A stretch of 13,429 nt of DNA from contig DYOJ01000002.1 of the NCBI GenBank assembly GCA_020720705.1, positions 24,667 through 38,095 on the forward strand, written 5' to 3'. The stretch comes from Acetofilamentum sp. GTDB lineage: Bacteria; Bacteroidota; Bacteroidia; Bacteroidales; JAADGE01. Under the pieces are notes generated by a model that ran no database searches, was not told the origin of the DNA, and saw only the letters and a list, made by a program, of their open reading frames with translations. Every line of letters begins with the position of its first letter. The first letter of the stretch is position 1. Both the position numbers and the translations under genes were made by a program. Below are positions 6,993 through 13,429 of the stretch, piece after piece.

Positions 6993-7016
6993 CCACATAA
7001 TGAGAACAATACTTCG

Positions 7017-7051
7017 TTAGATTTTAGTATTTAGAAGTTAGAGGTTAGATT
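7017..7051 (+). repeat. Five degenerate TTAGNNN heptamer repeats
   Basis: Contiguous heptamers TTAGATT, TTAGTAT, TTAGAAG, TTAGAGG and TTAGATT start at 7017, 7024, 7031, 7038 and 7045. TTAG is invariant and the last three bases vary. The array starts 25 bp after the peptidase stop codon. Confidence 0.75.
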
Positions 7052-7096
7052 TAATTTGTTGAATATCAATTGGTTGTGTTGTGTTTTCTCAACTGA

Positions 7097-7132
7097 GATA
7101 TTTTCAAATCTAATTTACAGTAGATTAATATC
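7097..7132. repeat. Two-part hairpin downstream of the peptidase gene
   Basis: GATATT (7097-7102) pairs with AATATC (7127-7132), and AATCTA (7107-7112) pairs with TAGATT (7121-7126), with a 4-nt bulge on one side and an 8-nt loop. All pairs are AT-rich and no T run follows, so it is a weak terminator candidate at best. Confidence 0.5.
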
Positions 7133-7167
7133 TTAAATAAAATATTAGCGGTGTATTTGAGAAGTAA

Positions 7168-7291
7168 TACCAAACCGCTGTCAAGATTAAGATTTTATTT
7201 CTGCACATATCAGGTATTTTCACCTGATATTTAAGGCTTTGAGGTGAAAACACCTCAAAGGTGCAATAATATATTTGATAGCGGTTTAGTA
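7168..7291. repeat. Branched inverted-repeat element (cloverleaf-like)
   Basis: The outer arms TACCAAACCGCTGTCAA (7168-7184) and TTGATAGCGGTTTAGTA (7275-7291) match at 15 of 17 positions; one exception is a G-U wobble and the other a mismatch in plus-strand RNA. Inside, TGCAC (7202-7206) pairs with GTGCA (7261-7265). That stem encloses two perfect hairpins: ATATCAGGT/ACCTGATAT (7207-7215, 7222-7230) and CTTTGAGGTG/CACCTCAAAG around AAAA (7237-7260). The result is a multi-branched fold of about 124 nt with no coding content. It could be a structured RNA, a palindromic mobile element or a complex terminator. Confidence 0.75.
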
Positions 7292-7380
7292 TAACGTTCG
7301 TAAACAGTCTTTGTAATAAGACTCGTAACACATTGAAAAAATTTAATATTACAGAGACTTTTCGATTTGAATGTTTTAAG

Positions 7381-7416
7381 AAATTCGATTGAAATACAGT
7401 GGAAATTCGATTGAAA
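7381..7416 (+). repeat. 14-bp direct repeat AAATTCGATTGAAA
   Basis: Identical copies occur at 7381-7394 and 7403-7416, 22 bp apart, about two helical turns. A related TTCGATTTGAA lies just upstream at 7361-7371, and TTTCGATTGAAA occurs before the peptidase gene near 4771-4782. Confidence 0.75.
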
Positions 7417-7435
7417 CTAAATCAAAAACTACGAA

Positions 7436-7472
7436 TGACTACTTATTGACTATTTTTGACTACTATATGACA
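7436..7472 (+). promoter_or_regulatory. Helically phased TGAC motifs, candidate regulator-binding array
   Basis: TGAC starts at 7436, 7447, 7457 and 7468 (steps 11, 10, 11); the first three extend to TGACTA. Same-face spacing of direct repeats is typical of cooperative response-regulator binding. It lies about 95 bp before the -33 region of the YqeY-gene promoter. The regulator is unknown. Confidence 0.4.
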
Positions 7473-7567
7473 TAACTTTAGATTGGAAAAAAACGAGTGT
7501 AATTAACATAAAATCAATTATTTATACGTTTTCACAGGCACTGTTTCCGACATTTTGGAGCGGACAA

Positions 7568-7598
7568 ATTGTTTTGTGCATTTTTTTTACTAAATTTG
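7568..7598 (+). promoter_or_regulatory. Bacteroidota promoter for the YqeY-domain gene
   Basis: The -7 element TAAATTTG (7591-7598) matches TAnnTTTG exactly. ATTG (7568-7571) lies 19 nt upstream and is one base off the TTTG -33 element. The transcript would have a leader of roughly 90 nt before the ATG at 7694. Confidence 0.65.
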
Positions 7599-7606
7599 CG
7601 AAATCA

Positions 7607-7639
7607 AAATGTAGAATCTGATACTTGAATCCTACATTT
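7607..7639 (+). promoter_or_regulatory. Leader hairpin in the YqeY-gene 5' UTR
   Basis: AAATGTAG (7607-7614) and CTACATTT (7632-7639) form an 8-bp stem with a 17-nt loop, only about 10 nt after the predicted -7 element. It may protect the 5' end or regulate the message. It matches no riboswitch class I recognise. Confidence 0.45.
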
Positions 7640-7693
7640 ATCGAAACAAAAGCTATATATTTTTCGAATAATTAGTTATAATCAGACACAATT

Positions 7694-8143
7694 ATGACAC
7701 TGACAGACAGAATCAACAACGACATCAAAGAGGCAATGAAAGCAAAAGAATCCGTACGCCTCGAAGCTCTTCGAGCTATCAAAGCGGAATTGCTGCTGAT
7801 GAAAACATCTGCAGGTGCAACCGGTGAAATACCGGAAGCCGAAGCTGTAAAGATGTTGCAAAAAATGGTAAAGCAAAGAAAAGAATCTGCCGAAATCTAC
7901 AAATCACAAAATCGAGACGATTTGTATGCGCAAGAAATGGCACAAGTATCCTTCATTCAGCCATATTTGCCCTCGCAAATGAGCGATGCCGAACTAACGG
8001 CGGCAATTCAGGAAATTATTGAAAGAACAGGTGCTTCTTCTTTGAAAGAATTGGGCAAAGTCATGGGTATTGCGTCCAAAGAACTTGCCGGAAAGGCGGA
8101 GGGTAAGGCGATTTCGGAAAAAGTTAAAGTGCTTTTGTCCTAA
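7694..8143 (+). CDS. GatB/YqeY domain protein
   Basis: A 149-residue stand-alone YqeY domain, related to the C-terminal tRNA-binding helical domain of the amidotransferase subunit GatB. The opening TLTDRINNDIKEAMKAKE and LEALRAIKAELLLMK (about 24-38) fit the family, as do MLQKMVKQRKESAEIY (54-69), IQPYLPSQMSDAEL, and the closing LGKVMGIASKELAGKAEGKA (121-140). It lacks the amidotransferase body, so it is not GatB itself; the cellular role of free YqeY proteins is poorly defined and probably linked to tRNA or translation. It has its own promoter and a long leader. Its TAA stop overlaps the stop of the convergent outer-membrane gene, leaving no room for a terminator between them. Confidence 0.93.
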   Translation: MTLTDRINNDIKEAMKAKESVRLEALRAIKAELLLMKTSAGATGEIPEAEAVKMLQKMVKQRKESAEIYKSQNRDDLYAQEMAQVSFIQPYLPSQMSDAELTAAIQEIIERTGASSLKELGKVMGIASKELAGKAEGKAISEKVKVLLS

Positions 8144-9672
8144 AAAATCTGCGAGCGGATACCTGCAAAAATATATTGATAAGACGTAAACTCATCGGTC
8201 ATAAAAGTAGATTTTGCTCCGATTTCCGCTTCTAAAAGCCATTTGGGGTTTAGAATATAGTTGAGTTTCACCTCGTATGTAAAGGCTTCGTTTCTGATGC
8301 CTTGCAGGAATGTAATTCCAAAATCATCAGGACGCATGTGGTAGCTTTTGTAGATATTACCGCCCATTGAGAAAGAAGGTGTATTGGTCGAAAGGTTTGT
8401 ATCATAGCCTTTTGTGAAATACGATAGGGTAGTGCTAAACACGAGTCGCTTGTACATATAACTGATATGTGTAAGTGCTTCCGCAAAGTTTGCTCCGAGC
8501 GGGTGTGCCAGTGCGCCTTGATACGTGTAATTGAGGTTCATATTCCGGTAGGAAGGCATAGTTGCAAATGTCATTTCGCCGTGCGCGTACGTGTACGGAC
8601 GGACAATGTTTAGTTCTCCTAAGAAGTTTAAGCCTTTGATATTGAGTGTGTTGTGAGCCTTTATTCCGGCTTGTATTCCGAATTTGTTTGCCCACCAACC
8701 GGAGCCGTCCGTTAAATGTCCTATAATCATATCATCCAATAAAAATTGCGAATAGAGAGATGCTGATTTAAAAATCCGAATATTCAAACCGACACCGAGC
8801 AGGGCATTGTCCATGGTGCCTTCAGCAAATTCCACAGGACGATAAAACACTATAGGGTTGAAATAAGCCAAATTTAAACCTTGTTTTTCCAAATTGTGTC
8901 CGTAGGGGTTTGTTACAATAACTTCAAAGAAATTGAAATTAAGACGTTTGGTAATGTCAAAACTTAAATAATGCCAGAAGGCGTATTTGTCATAAATACC
9001 GTAAGGGGCAGGTGTGCCTGTTATCGTATAGTCTGACATTTTACCGATTTGCCACACATATTTGAACCGCCAAACATCAACAGTTGTGCGGAAATACGGA
9101 TAAGGCGGTGCATTTTCGGACAATAGTATTGAGCGATATCCGTGTCCGAAGAATGTTTTACTTCGACCGATTTCAAAATCGAACAACTCCGAAGGGCGAT
9201 AATGAAAATTGAACAGTAAGGGGTAAGCGTTTATAGAGTTATAGCCCATTTGAGGTAAAAGTGTCTTATCATCTGCAATGCCGTAAAATGCCAAAGCGTT
9301 CATCTCAAATTTTTTATAAACGGTATGAGTTGAAACACCACCCAATAGAACAGGACTGATTTTTTTTGTATAAATACTTGTGTAAGAAATACCTGCAAAT
9401 AAAACAGGGTTGAGAATTAAGTGTCCGTTTTCGTATTTTTGTTCAAAAAGATTTGCATCCAAACTTCGATATCCCGAAGTAAGTTTATTTGCACAACTGT
9501 CAGCGAGTTGGAAGCGTTTGTCGAAAGTGCGGACGCTTAAATGTGTGTTTGCGGGGTTTTCATAATGTTCGTATCGTAAGGCAATATCGTTGTTGGTGCT
9601 TAGTGTTTGCGACTGAACAAGAAAACCGAAGAAGATACATGTTATAAAAAAAACGACTGATTTCAATTTCAT
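8140..9672 (-). CDS. Outer-membrane beta-barrel protein, Wzi/RemB-like
   Basis: A 510-residue exported protein with a signal peptide at 1-21 (hydrophobic core FFITCIFFGFLV, then QSQ). The mature part alternates aromatic and polar residues as in beta-barrel strands and ends in phenylalanine (IRSQIF), the usual outer-membrane C-terminal signature. Stretches such as FGHGYRSILLSENAPPYPYF, followed by YFNPIVFYRPVEFAEGTMDN, resemble capsule-assembly Wzi and gliding-motility RemB proteins of Bacteroidota. The ATG overlaps the stop of the upstream WecA-like gene (ATGA, 9669-9672), so the two are translationally coupled, supporting a link to surface polysaccharide. Alternatively it may be a general barrel of unknown function. 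Outer-membrane location is well supported; the exact role is not. Confidence 0.75.
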   Translation of the reverse strand: MKLKSVVFFITCIFFGFLVQSQTLSTNNDIALRYEHYENPANTHLSVRTFDKRFQLADSCANKLTSGYRSLDANLFEQKYENGHLILNPVLFAGISYTSIYTKKISPVLLGGVSTHTVYKKFEMNALAFYGIADDKTLLPQMGYNSINAYPLLFNFHYRPSELFDFEIGRSKTFFGHGYRSILLSENAPPYPYFRTTVDVWRFKYVWQIGKMSDYTITGTPAPYGIYDKYAFWHYLSFDITKRLNFNFFEVIVTNPYGHNLEKQGLNLAYFNPIVFYRPVEFAEGTMDNALLGVGLNIRIFKSASLYSQFLLDDMIIGHLTDGSGWWANKFGIQAGIKAHNTLNIKGLNFLGELNIVRPYTYAHGEMTFATMPSYRNMNLNYTYQGALAHPLGANFAEALTHISYMYKRLVFSTTLSYFTKGYDTNLSTNTPSFSMGGNIYKSYHMRPDDFGITFLQGIRNEAFTYEVKLNYILNPKWLLEAEIGAKSTFMTDEFTSYQYIFAGIRSQIF

Positions 9673-10736
9673 TTTTTACTATTTTTTTTTCGGTTCAGGA
9701 AAAGAACAGGTATATAAAACAAAATCATTGCGGCTAAAATCACAATCATTGCAATCGTGTGTATTCCTGCACAATAATTACAGTAATATGCACTGATAGA
9801 AAATACCAGCGTAATGCCGACCAGAATTAAATCTGTTTGTAAATGATTGAACCCTAATTTTAAGAACAAATGATGCAAATGTTGTTTGTCTGGATAAAAA
9901 ATAGGTTTGCCTTGAAAAAAACGCAGGAACATAACCCTTACCGTATCGAACAACGGAACAATCAAAACAGCGAACGATATTGCCGGAGCTGCGTAAACAG
10001 CTTCCGAGAAATTTGTTCGGATATTCGTTTGATTGAATTTTATGACAAAAACCGAAACAATAAATCCGAGAATCAATGAACCGGTATCACCCATAAAAAT
10101 TTTGTTGCTTTTTCCGAATAAATTAAATCGAAGATAAGCCGTAAGTGCACCCACGAGTGCAAGAGCCAGCACGGTATATTCAACGTGCCCGGCAAGGTAG
10201 AACCAAAATCCGAATACGCCCGATACTACAATTCCGATACTTCCGGCAAGCCCGTCTATGCCGTCAATTAAATTAAAACTATTGGTAATCACTATTATCG
10301 TAAAGATTGTCAATGGAATACCTATGTAGGACGGAATTTCATGTATCCAAAATAATCCGTGTAAATTTGTAAATTGTATATCCGTAAATATTACCAAGAA
10401 TGAAGCCGCAAACACTTGTCCGAGTATTTTCGTGATTGGTGCGATAACCAAAATATCGTCTTTAATTCCGACAAAGAACAATGCGATAACAGCAGCAACA
10501 ACAAATTTTACAATTTCGCAGTTTGGTGTAAATAATAATGCAGCTATCGAAAATCCGGCAAAAACAGCAAGTCCGCCGAGTGTCGGCGTTTTATGAATGT
10601 GTACGCTGCGTTCTCCGGGTTCGTCAAATAAATGTTTCAAATTTGCAACCTTAACAATGGAAGGTATTGACAAATAAGAAATAAAGAAAGACATTACAAA
10701 TGCCGAAACAGGCAGATAGACTTCGGGTGAAATCAT
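9669..10736 (-). CDS. WecA/TagO-like undecaprenyl-phosphate sugar-1-phosphate transferase
   Basis: A polytopic inner-membrane enzyme of the MraY/WecA family (355 residues, roughly ten or more hydrophobic segments). It would transfer a HexNAc-1-phosphate (GlcNAc-1-P in WecA/TagO) from UDP-sugar to undecaprenyl phosphate, the first step of a lipid-linked surface glycan. Motifs are KTPTLGGLAVF at 49-59, the acidic pair in GIKDD (Asp93, Asp94), NLIDGIDGLAG at 155-165, FMGDTGS at 214-220 with Asp217, and DKQHLHHLFLKLGF from 283, whose HLHH (286-289) corresponds to the WecA HIHH motif. This argues against MraY itself. A TACATTTG -7 element lies just upstream of the ATG. The C terminus NRKKNSKK is coded by an A-rich run and overlaps the next gene by 4 nt. 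Confidence 0.92.
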   Translation of the reverse strand: MISPEVYLPVSAFVMSFFISYLSIPSIVKVANLKHLFDEPGERSVHIHKTPTLGGLAVFAGFSIAALLFTPNCEIVKFVVAAVIALFFVGIKDDILVIAPITKILGQVFAASFLVIFTDIQFTNLHGLFWIHEIPSYIGIPLTIFTIIVITNSFNLIDGIDGLAGSIGIVVSGVFGFWFYLAGHVEYTVLALALVGALTAYLRFNLFGKSNKIFMGDTGSLILGFIVSVFVIKFNQTNIRTNFSEAVYAAPAISFAVLIVPLFDTVRVMFLRFFQGKPIFYPDKQHLHHLFLKLGFNHLQTDLILVGITLVFSISAYYCNYCAGIHTIAMIVILAAMILFYIPVLFLNRKKNSKK

Positions 10737-10753
10737 ATTAATAATATTTAGTA

Positions 10754-10761
10754 CAAATGTA
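10754..10761 (-). promoter_or_regulatory. -7 element before the WecA-like gene
   Basis: Read on the minus strand, TACATTTG (plus strand 10754-10761) matches TAnnTTTG. It lies in the 47-bp gap after nadB, about 18 bp before the WecA-like start. No TTTG was seen at -33, so this may be a secondary promoter of a nadB-led transcript. Confidence 0.4.
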
Positions 10762-10783
10762 TGTCAATTTTCGTTTTAGTTTT

Positions 10784-12376
10784 CTAATTGCTTACTTTTT
10801 TGTCAAAAATTTTGAGCTTCTGCGGATAATCTATGGTAAAATGTAATCCTCGACTCTCTTTTCTTTGCTTTGCCATTTTTATAATAAGGTAAGAAACATT
10901 GATAGCGTTTCGCAATTCGCAGAGTTGTGGCGATACAGTCGAACGGTCGTATAATTCTTTGGTTTCTCGCCAGATAATTCCCAAACGTTCTAAGGCTCGA
11001 TTCATGCGCAGATTTGAACGAACAATGCCTACGTAATTTGACATTATTTGTTGTAATTCCTTGAATTCTTGTGTGATAAGCACCATTTCTTCGGGATGCG
11101 AAGTTCCTTCATCAGACCAGTCCGGGATTTCATGCTTGAATTGTATTGTTTCAACCTTTTTTGATGCGGCAACGGCAGAACGATGTCCTAAAACTGCGGC
11201 TTCAAGCAATGAATTGGACGCCAAACGATTAGCTCCGTGCAAACCTGATGCAACCGATTCGCCGCCGGCATACAAATGTTTGATGGATGTACGCCCTTTA
11301 CGATTTACTTTTATTCCGCCGCAAACGAAATGCGCTGCAGGTGCAACCGGAATATAGTCTTTGGTTATATCAATTCCGAGTGATTTACATTTTTCGTAAA
11401 TATTAGGGAAATGTGCTATGAGACCTTGGGGTTCGATATGAGAGCAGTCCAGCCATACATGCTCGTCGCCGGATACTTTCATTTCGGTATCAATTGCGCG
11501 GGCGACAATATCCCGAGGGGCAAGTTCCTTGCGTGAATCGTATTTTTCCATAAACGCTTCGCCTTTTTGATTTCGTAATATTGCACCGTATCCGCGCATG
11601 GCTTCGGTGATTAAAAAAGACGGTCGTTCGTTTCGATTATACAATGCCGTAGGATGAAATTGAACAAATTCCATATTGTCAATCAATCCTTTAGCTCGAT
11701 ATACCATCGCAATACCGTCTCCGGTTGCAATGGTCGGATTCGTGGTGGTGTGATACACGTTTCCAATGCCGCCGGTCGCAATGTAGGTGATTTTAGCTAA
11801 GAATGTTTCTACTTTTGAGGTTTTCGGATTCAAAACATAAGCCCCGTAACATTCAATATCAATATCATCGGTTACGAGAGAGTATCCCAGATGATGTTGG
11901 GTAATGATATCTACTGCAAAATGATTTTCAAATACCTTGATATTCGGGTTGTGCAACACTTGCTCGGTAAGTGCGCGTTGGATTTCGTATCCTGTTCTGT
12001 CTTGAAAGTGGAAGATGCGGTGTTCGGAGTGTCCGCCTTCGCGAGCGAGGTCGAATTCGCCGTCCGGACGTTTATCAAAATTCGCTCCGAAATCAATTAA
12101 ATCTTGGATAATTGCCGGTCCGTCTTTGATTATTGAGCGTACAACTTCTTCGTTGCACAATCCGTCTCCGGCAATAAGCGTGTCGTGAACATGTTTTTCA
12201 TACGTGTCCGGGCTGTACGTTACTGACGCAATGCCGCCTTGTGCATAGCGCGTGTTGGTTTCTTCGATACTTGTTTTGGAAACAATATGCACCGTTCCGT
12301 AGGGTGCAACTTTTAGGGCAAACATCATTCCGGCGAGTCCGGACCCTATGACTAAAAAATCGGCTTCTTTGCGCAT
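10784..12376 (-). CDS. nadB: L-aspartate oxidase
   Basis: An FAD enzyme oxidising L-aspartate to iminoaspartate, the first step of de novo NAD synthesis; its product passes to quinolinate synthase NadA. The 530 residues are normal for the family. It shows the Rossmann FAD loop GSGLAGMMFAL at 11-21, NTRYAQGGIA at 41-50, REGGHSEHRIFHFQDRTG at 112-129, FVQFHPTALY at 237-246, the catalytic-region arginine in PRDIVARAI (Arg288), His349 in APAAHFVCGGI, and GLHGANRLASNSLLEAAVLG at 378-397. The glutamate of REGGHSEHR, the arginine and the histidine distinguish this family within the succinate dehydrogenase/fumarate reductase flavoprotein fold. A complete promoter precedes the start. NadA and NadC are not in the window. 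Confidence 0.97.
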   Translation of the reverse strand: MRKEADFLVIGSGLAGMMFALKVAPYGTVHIVSKTSIEETNTRYAQGGIASVTYSPDTYEKHVHDTLIAGDGLCNEEVVRSIIKDGPAIIQDLIDFGANFDKRPDGEFDLAREGGHSEHRIFHFQDRTGYEIQRALTEQVLHNPNIKVFENHFAVDIITQHHLGYSLVTDDIDIECYGAYVLNPKTSKVETFLAKITYIATGGIGNVYHTTTNPTIATGDGIAMVYRAKGLIDNMEFVQFHPTALYNRNERPSFLITEAMRGYGAILRNQKGEAFMEKYDSRKELAPRDIVARAIDTEMKVSGDEHVWLDCSHIEPQGLIAHFPNIYEKCKSLGIDITKDYIPVAPAAHFVCGGIKVNRKGRTSIKHLYAGGESVASGLHGANRLASNSLLEAAVLGHRSAVAASKKVETIQFKHEIPDWSDEGTSHPEEMVLITQEFKELQQIMSNYVGIVRSNLRMNRALERLGIIWRETKELYDRSTVSPQLCELRNAINVSYLIIKMAKQRKESRGLHFTIDYPQKLKIFDKKVSN

Positions 12377-12393
12377 AAAGAAAATAAATTGTG

Positions 12394-12424
12394 CAAATTT
12401 ACACCGATGTCCGAAATTTACAAA
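12394..12424 (-). promoter_or_regulatory. nadB: Complete Bacteroidota promoter for nadB
   Basis: On the minus strand, TTTG (plus 12421-12424), 19 nt, then TAAATTTG (plus 12394-12401) reproduces the Bacteroidota consensus TTTG-N19-21-TAnnTTTG with no mismatch. The predicted leader is only about 10-15 nt before the nadB ATG at 12376. It lies between the upstream glycosyltransferase stop and nadB. Confidence 0.8.
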
Positions 12425-12470
12425 TCAAAATCGGATTTGTTGTGTAGTAATATTTTCAGTTGTCTGTATA

Positions 12471-13429
12471 TCAGATGTTTGTTTTAGATTGTTTTTTGAA
12501 AAATGTGAGATGTTTTTCTGCAACTTTTTCCCACAAGAACTTTGATTTTACTTTTTCAAGGGACTTTTTACCCATGAAATCTCTTTCGGATTGTTTTTTT
12601 TGCACAAAATCCAAGATTGCCTTTTTTAAAGCCTGTTTATCGGAGCGGGGTAGGAGGTACCCGTTTGTGGAATCTACCTGTTCGGCTGTTGCGCCGACAT
12701 CCGAAACGAATATCGGAAGTTCGTGCGTCATTGCTTCATGCACAACAGTCGGCATGCCCTCGAATAGGGTAGGGAGAATGAAAGCATGACTATCGGCGTA
12801 AAGGTCAGAAAGTTGCTCATCGGTTACAAAGCCCAAAAAATCAACATTCGGCAACGGATATTTTTTCTGCATTTCATCCCAAAGAGGTCCTTTGCCGGCA
12901 AGTTTATACGAAATTTTATCCGAATAGCCTTCGGAGTTCAAATCTGATGCGACTTCTAAAAGTAGGTCAATACCTTTATTTGAAGCAAATCTGCCTACAA
13001 ACAACAGAATAACAGGGTGTTCTGATTTTTTTTTCGGGCTGAAATTTATCGGAAGATTTACTCCGTTGGGTAAAATTACAATTTTATCATCGCTTACAAT
13101 TTTCTTTAAAATGTCTGTCAAACGACCGCCCAAAGAGACCACAAAATCAGCCTTTCTGAAAATATTGTTAAAAATAAATCTAAACGGAATCGCTATCAGT
13201 TTATCTTTGAAACCTAATGTTTGATAGGGTTCAAGTCCGTGCGGATTGACTATAATTTTGTTCGGTAGCTTAGCCATATTATACAATACCGATAACCCTT
13301 GCGAATACACAATGTGTTCGGGCATTGCGGACAGATGCTGAAATATCCGTTCTGAATATTTGTAATTTTCTTTCAGATAATTTTTTGATTTATCGATATC
13401 TTCAATCATTATTTCCTCAACATTCGGGA
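12471..13429 (-). CDS. GT4-type (GT-B fold) glycosyltransferase, 5' end cut by window edge
   Basis: The reading frame is open to the right edge: seven codons precede the first internal ATG (13409) without a stop, and the N-terminal half of the acceptor domain is missing, so that ATG is probably not the start. Numbering from that Met, the visible part covers the end of the N-terminal domain (HIVYSQGLSVL, IIVNPHGLEPYQ) and the whole C-terminal nucleotide-sugar domain. That domain has VILPNGVNL at 111-119, LLFVGRFASNKGIDLL at 135-150, YKLAGKGPLWDEM, and the E-x7-E signature FEGMPTVVHEAM (Glu217, Glu225). It likely transfers a sugar from an NDP- or GDP-donor in surface-glycan synthesis; donor and acceptor cannot be read. 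Its stop is 94 bp before nadB. Confidence 0.9.
   Translation of the reverse strand, partial: PNVEEIMIEDIDKSKNYLKENYKYSERIFQHLSAMPEHIVYSQGLSVLYNMAKLPNKIIVNPHGLEPYQTLGFKDKLIAIPFRFIFNNIFRKADFVVSLGGRLTDILKKIVSDDKIVILPNGVNLPINFSPKKKSEHPVILLFVGRFASNKGIDLLLEVASDLNSEGYSDKISYKLAGKGPLWDEMQKKYPLPNVDFLGFVTDEQLSDLYADSHAFILPTLFEGMPTVVHEAMTHELPIFVSDVGATAEQVDSTNGYLLPRSDKQALKKAILDFVQKKQSERDFMGKKSLEKVKSKFLWEKVAEKHLTFFKKQSKTNI

Larger units (their letters stand above)
6993..7693. other. Gene-free, structure-rich gap upstream of the YqeY gene
   Basis: Seven hundred bases hold no believable gene. From left to right they hold TTAGNNN heptamers (7017-7051), a hairpin (7097-7132), a branched inverted-repeat element (7168-7291, with an alternative pairing from 7147), a 14-bp direct repeat (7381-7416), phased TGAC motifs (7436-7472), a promoter (7568-7598) and a leader hairpin (7607-7639). 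The remaining bases are AT-rich with nothing I could assign. Confidence 0.7.

Noticed and set aside
7168..7291. Branched element considered as a tRNA or tRNA-like gene
   Set aside because: At 124 nt it lacks a 7-bp acceptor stem, T-loop GTTCRA and anticodon-loop features; stem sizes do not fit.
7125..7331. A 68-residue minus-strand frame in the large gap
   Set aside because: It spans the branched inverted repeats, has no recognisable domain and is explained by the structure of the element.
9681..9690. A homopolymer (nine A on the coding strand) near the end of the WecA-like gene, considered as a slippage site giving fusion to the barrel protein
   Set aside because: An added base gives an immediate stop and a lost base enters a frame different from that of the barrel gene, so no fusion results.
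13407..13409. ATG at 13409 as the true start of the glycosyltransferase
   Set aside because: The frame stays open to the window edge and most of the N-terminal GT-B domain would be missing, so the gene is more likely truncated by the window.

Overview
The window reads as ordinary chromosomal DNA of a Bacteroidota bacterium, probably Bacteroidales-like. It is AT-rich. Genes mostly lack a Shine-Dalgarno sequence. Secreted proteins have signal peptides ending in '-AQ' or '-SQ'. Several upstream regions carry the Bacteroidota -7 promoter element TAnnTTTG, and one has the complete TTTG-N19-TAnnTTTG promoter (nadB). No rRNA, tRNA, CRISPR array, transposase or phage gene was seen.

Layout: (1) 1-1504, minus strand: an E1-like (ThiF/MoeB/HesA superfamily) activating enzyme, followed 9 nt later by a small ubiquitin-like beta-grasp protein that runs off the left edge. 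This is the promoter-proximal end of a probable bacterial ubiquitin-like conjugation locus and the most interesting part of the window. (2) 1659-2114, plus strand: a secreted DUF2147 protein, divergent from the E1 gene, with a hairpin after its stop. (3) 2222-4521, plus strand: a very tight four-gene operon, asd-dtd-mazG-type-folK, with 1-2 nt gaps, combining aspartate-family amino acid synthesis, tRNA and nucleotide proofreading and folate synthesis. (4) 4522-4829: gene-free, with a 98-bp imperfect inverted repeat. (5) 4830-6992, plus strand: a secreted S9B (DPP-IV-like) serine peptidase whose triad is intact but whose substrate-anchoring residues are changed. (6) 6993-7693: 700 bp without a gene, unusually rich in structure: TTAGNNN heptamers, a 124-nt branched inverted-repeat element, a 14-bp direct repeat, TGAC motifs in helical phase, and a promoter with a leader hairpin. 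(7) 7694-8143, plus strand: a GatB/YqeY-domain protein whose stop overlaps the stop of the convergent gene. (8) 8140-12376, minus strand: nadB, then a WecA/TagO-like polyprenyl-phosphate sugar-1-phosphate transferase translationally coupled (ATGA) to a Wzi/RemB-like outer-membrane protein. (9) 12471 to the right edge, minus strand: a 5'-truncated GT4 glycosyltransferase.

Working together: the right-hand third pairs surface-glycan functions (lipid-linked sugar initiation, a glycosyltransferase, a capsule-assembly-like barrel) with NAD synthesis. The centre is housekeeping metabolism. The left edge enters a protein-modification system whose remaining parts (E2, JAB peptidase or others) would lie outside the window. 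All functional calls come from reading motifs by eye; no database search was run.
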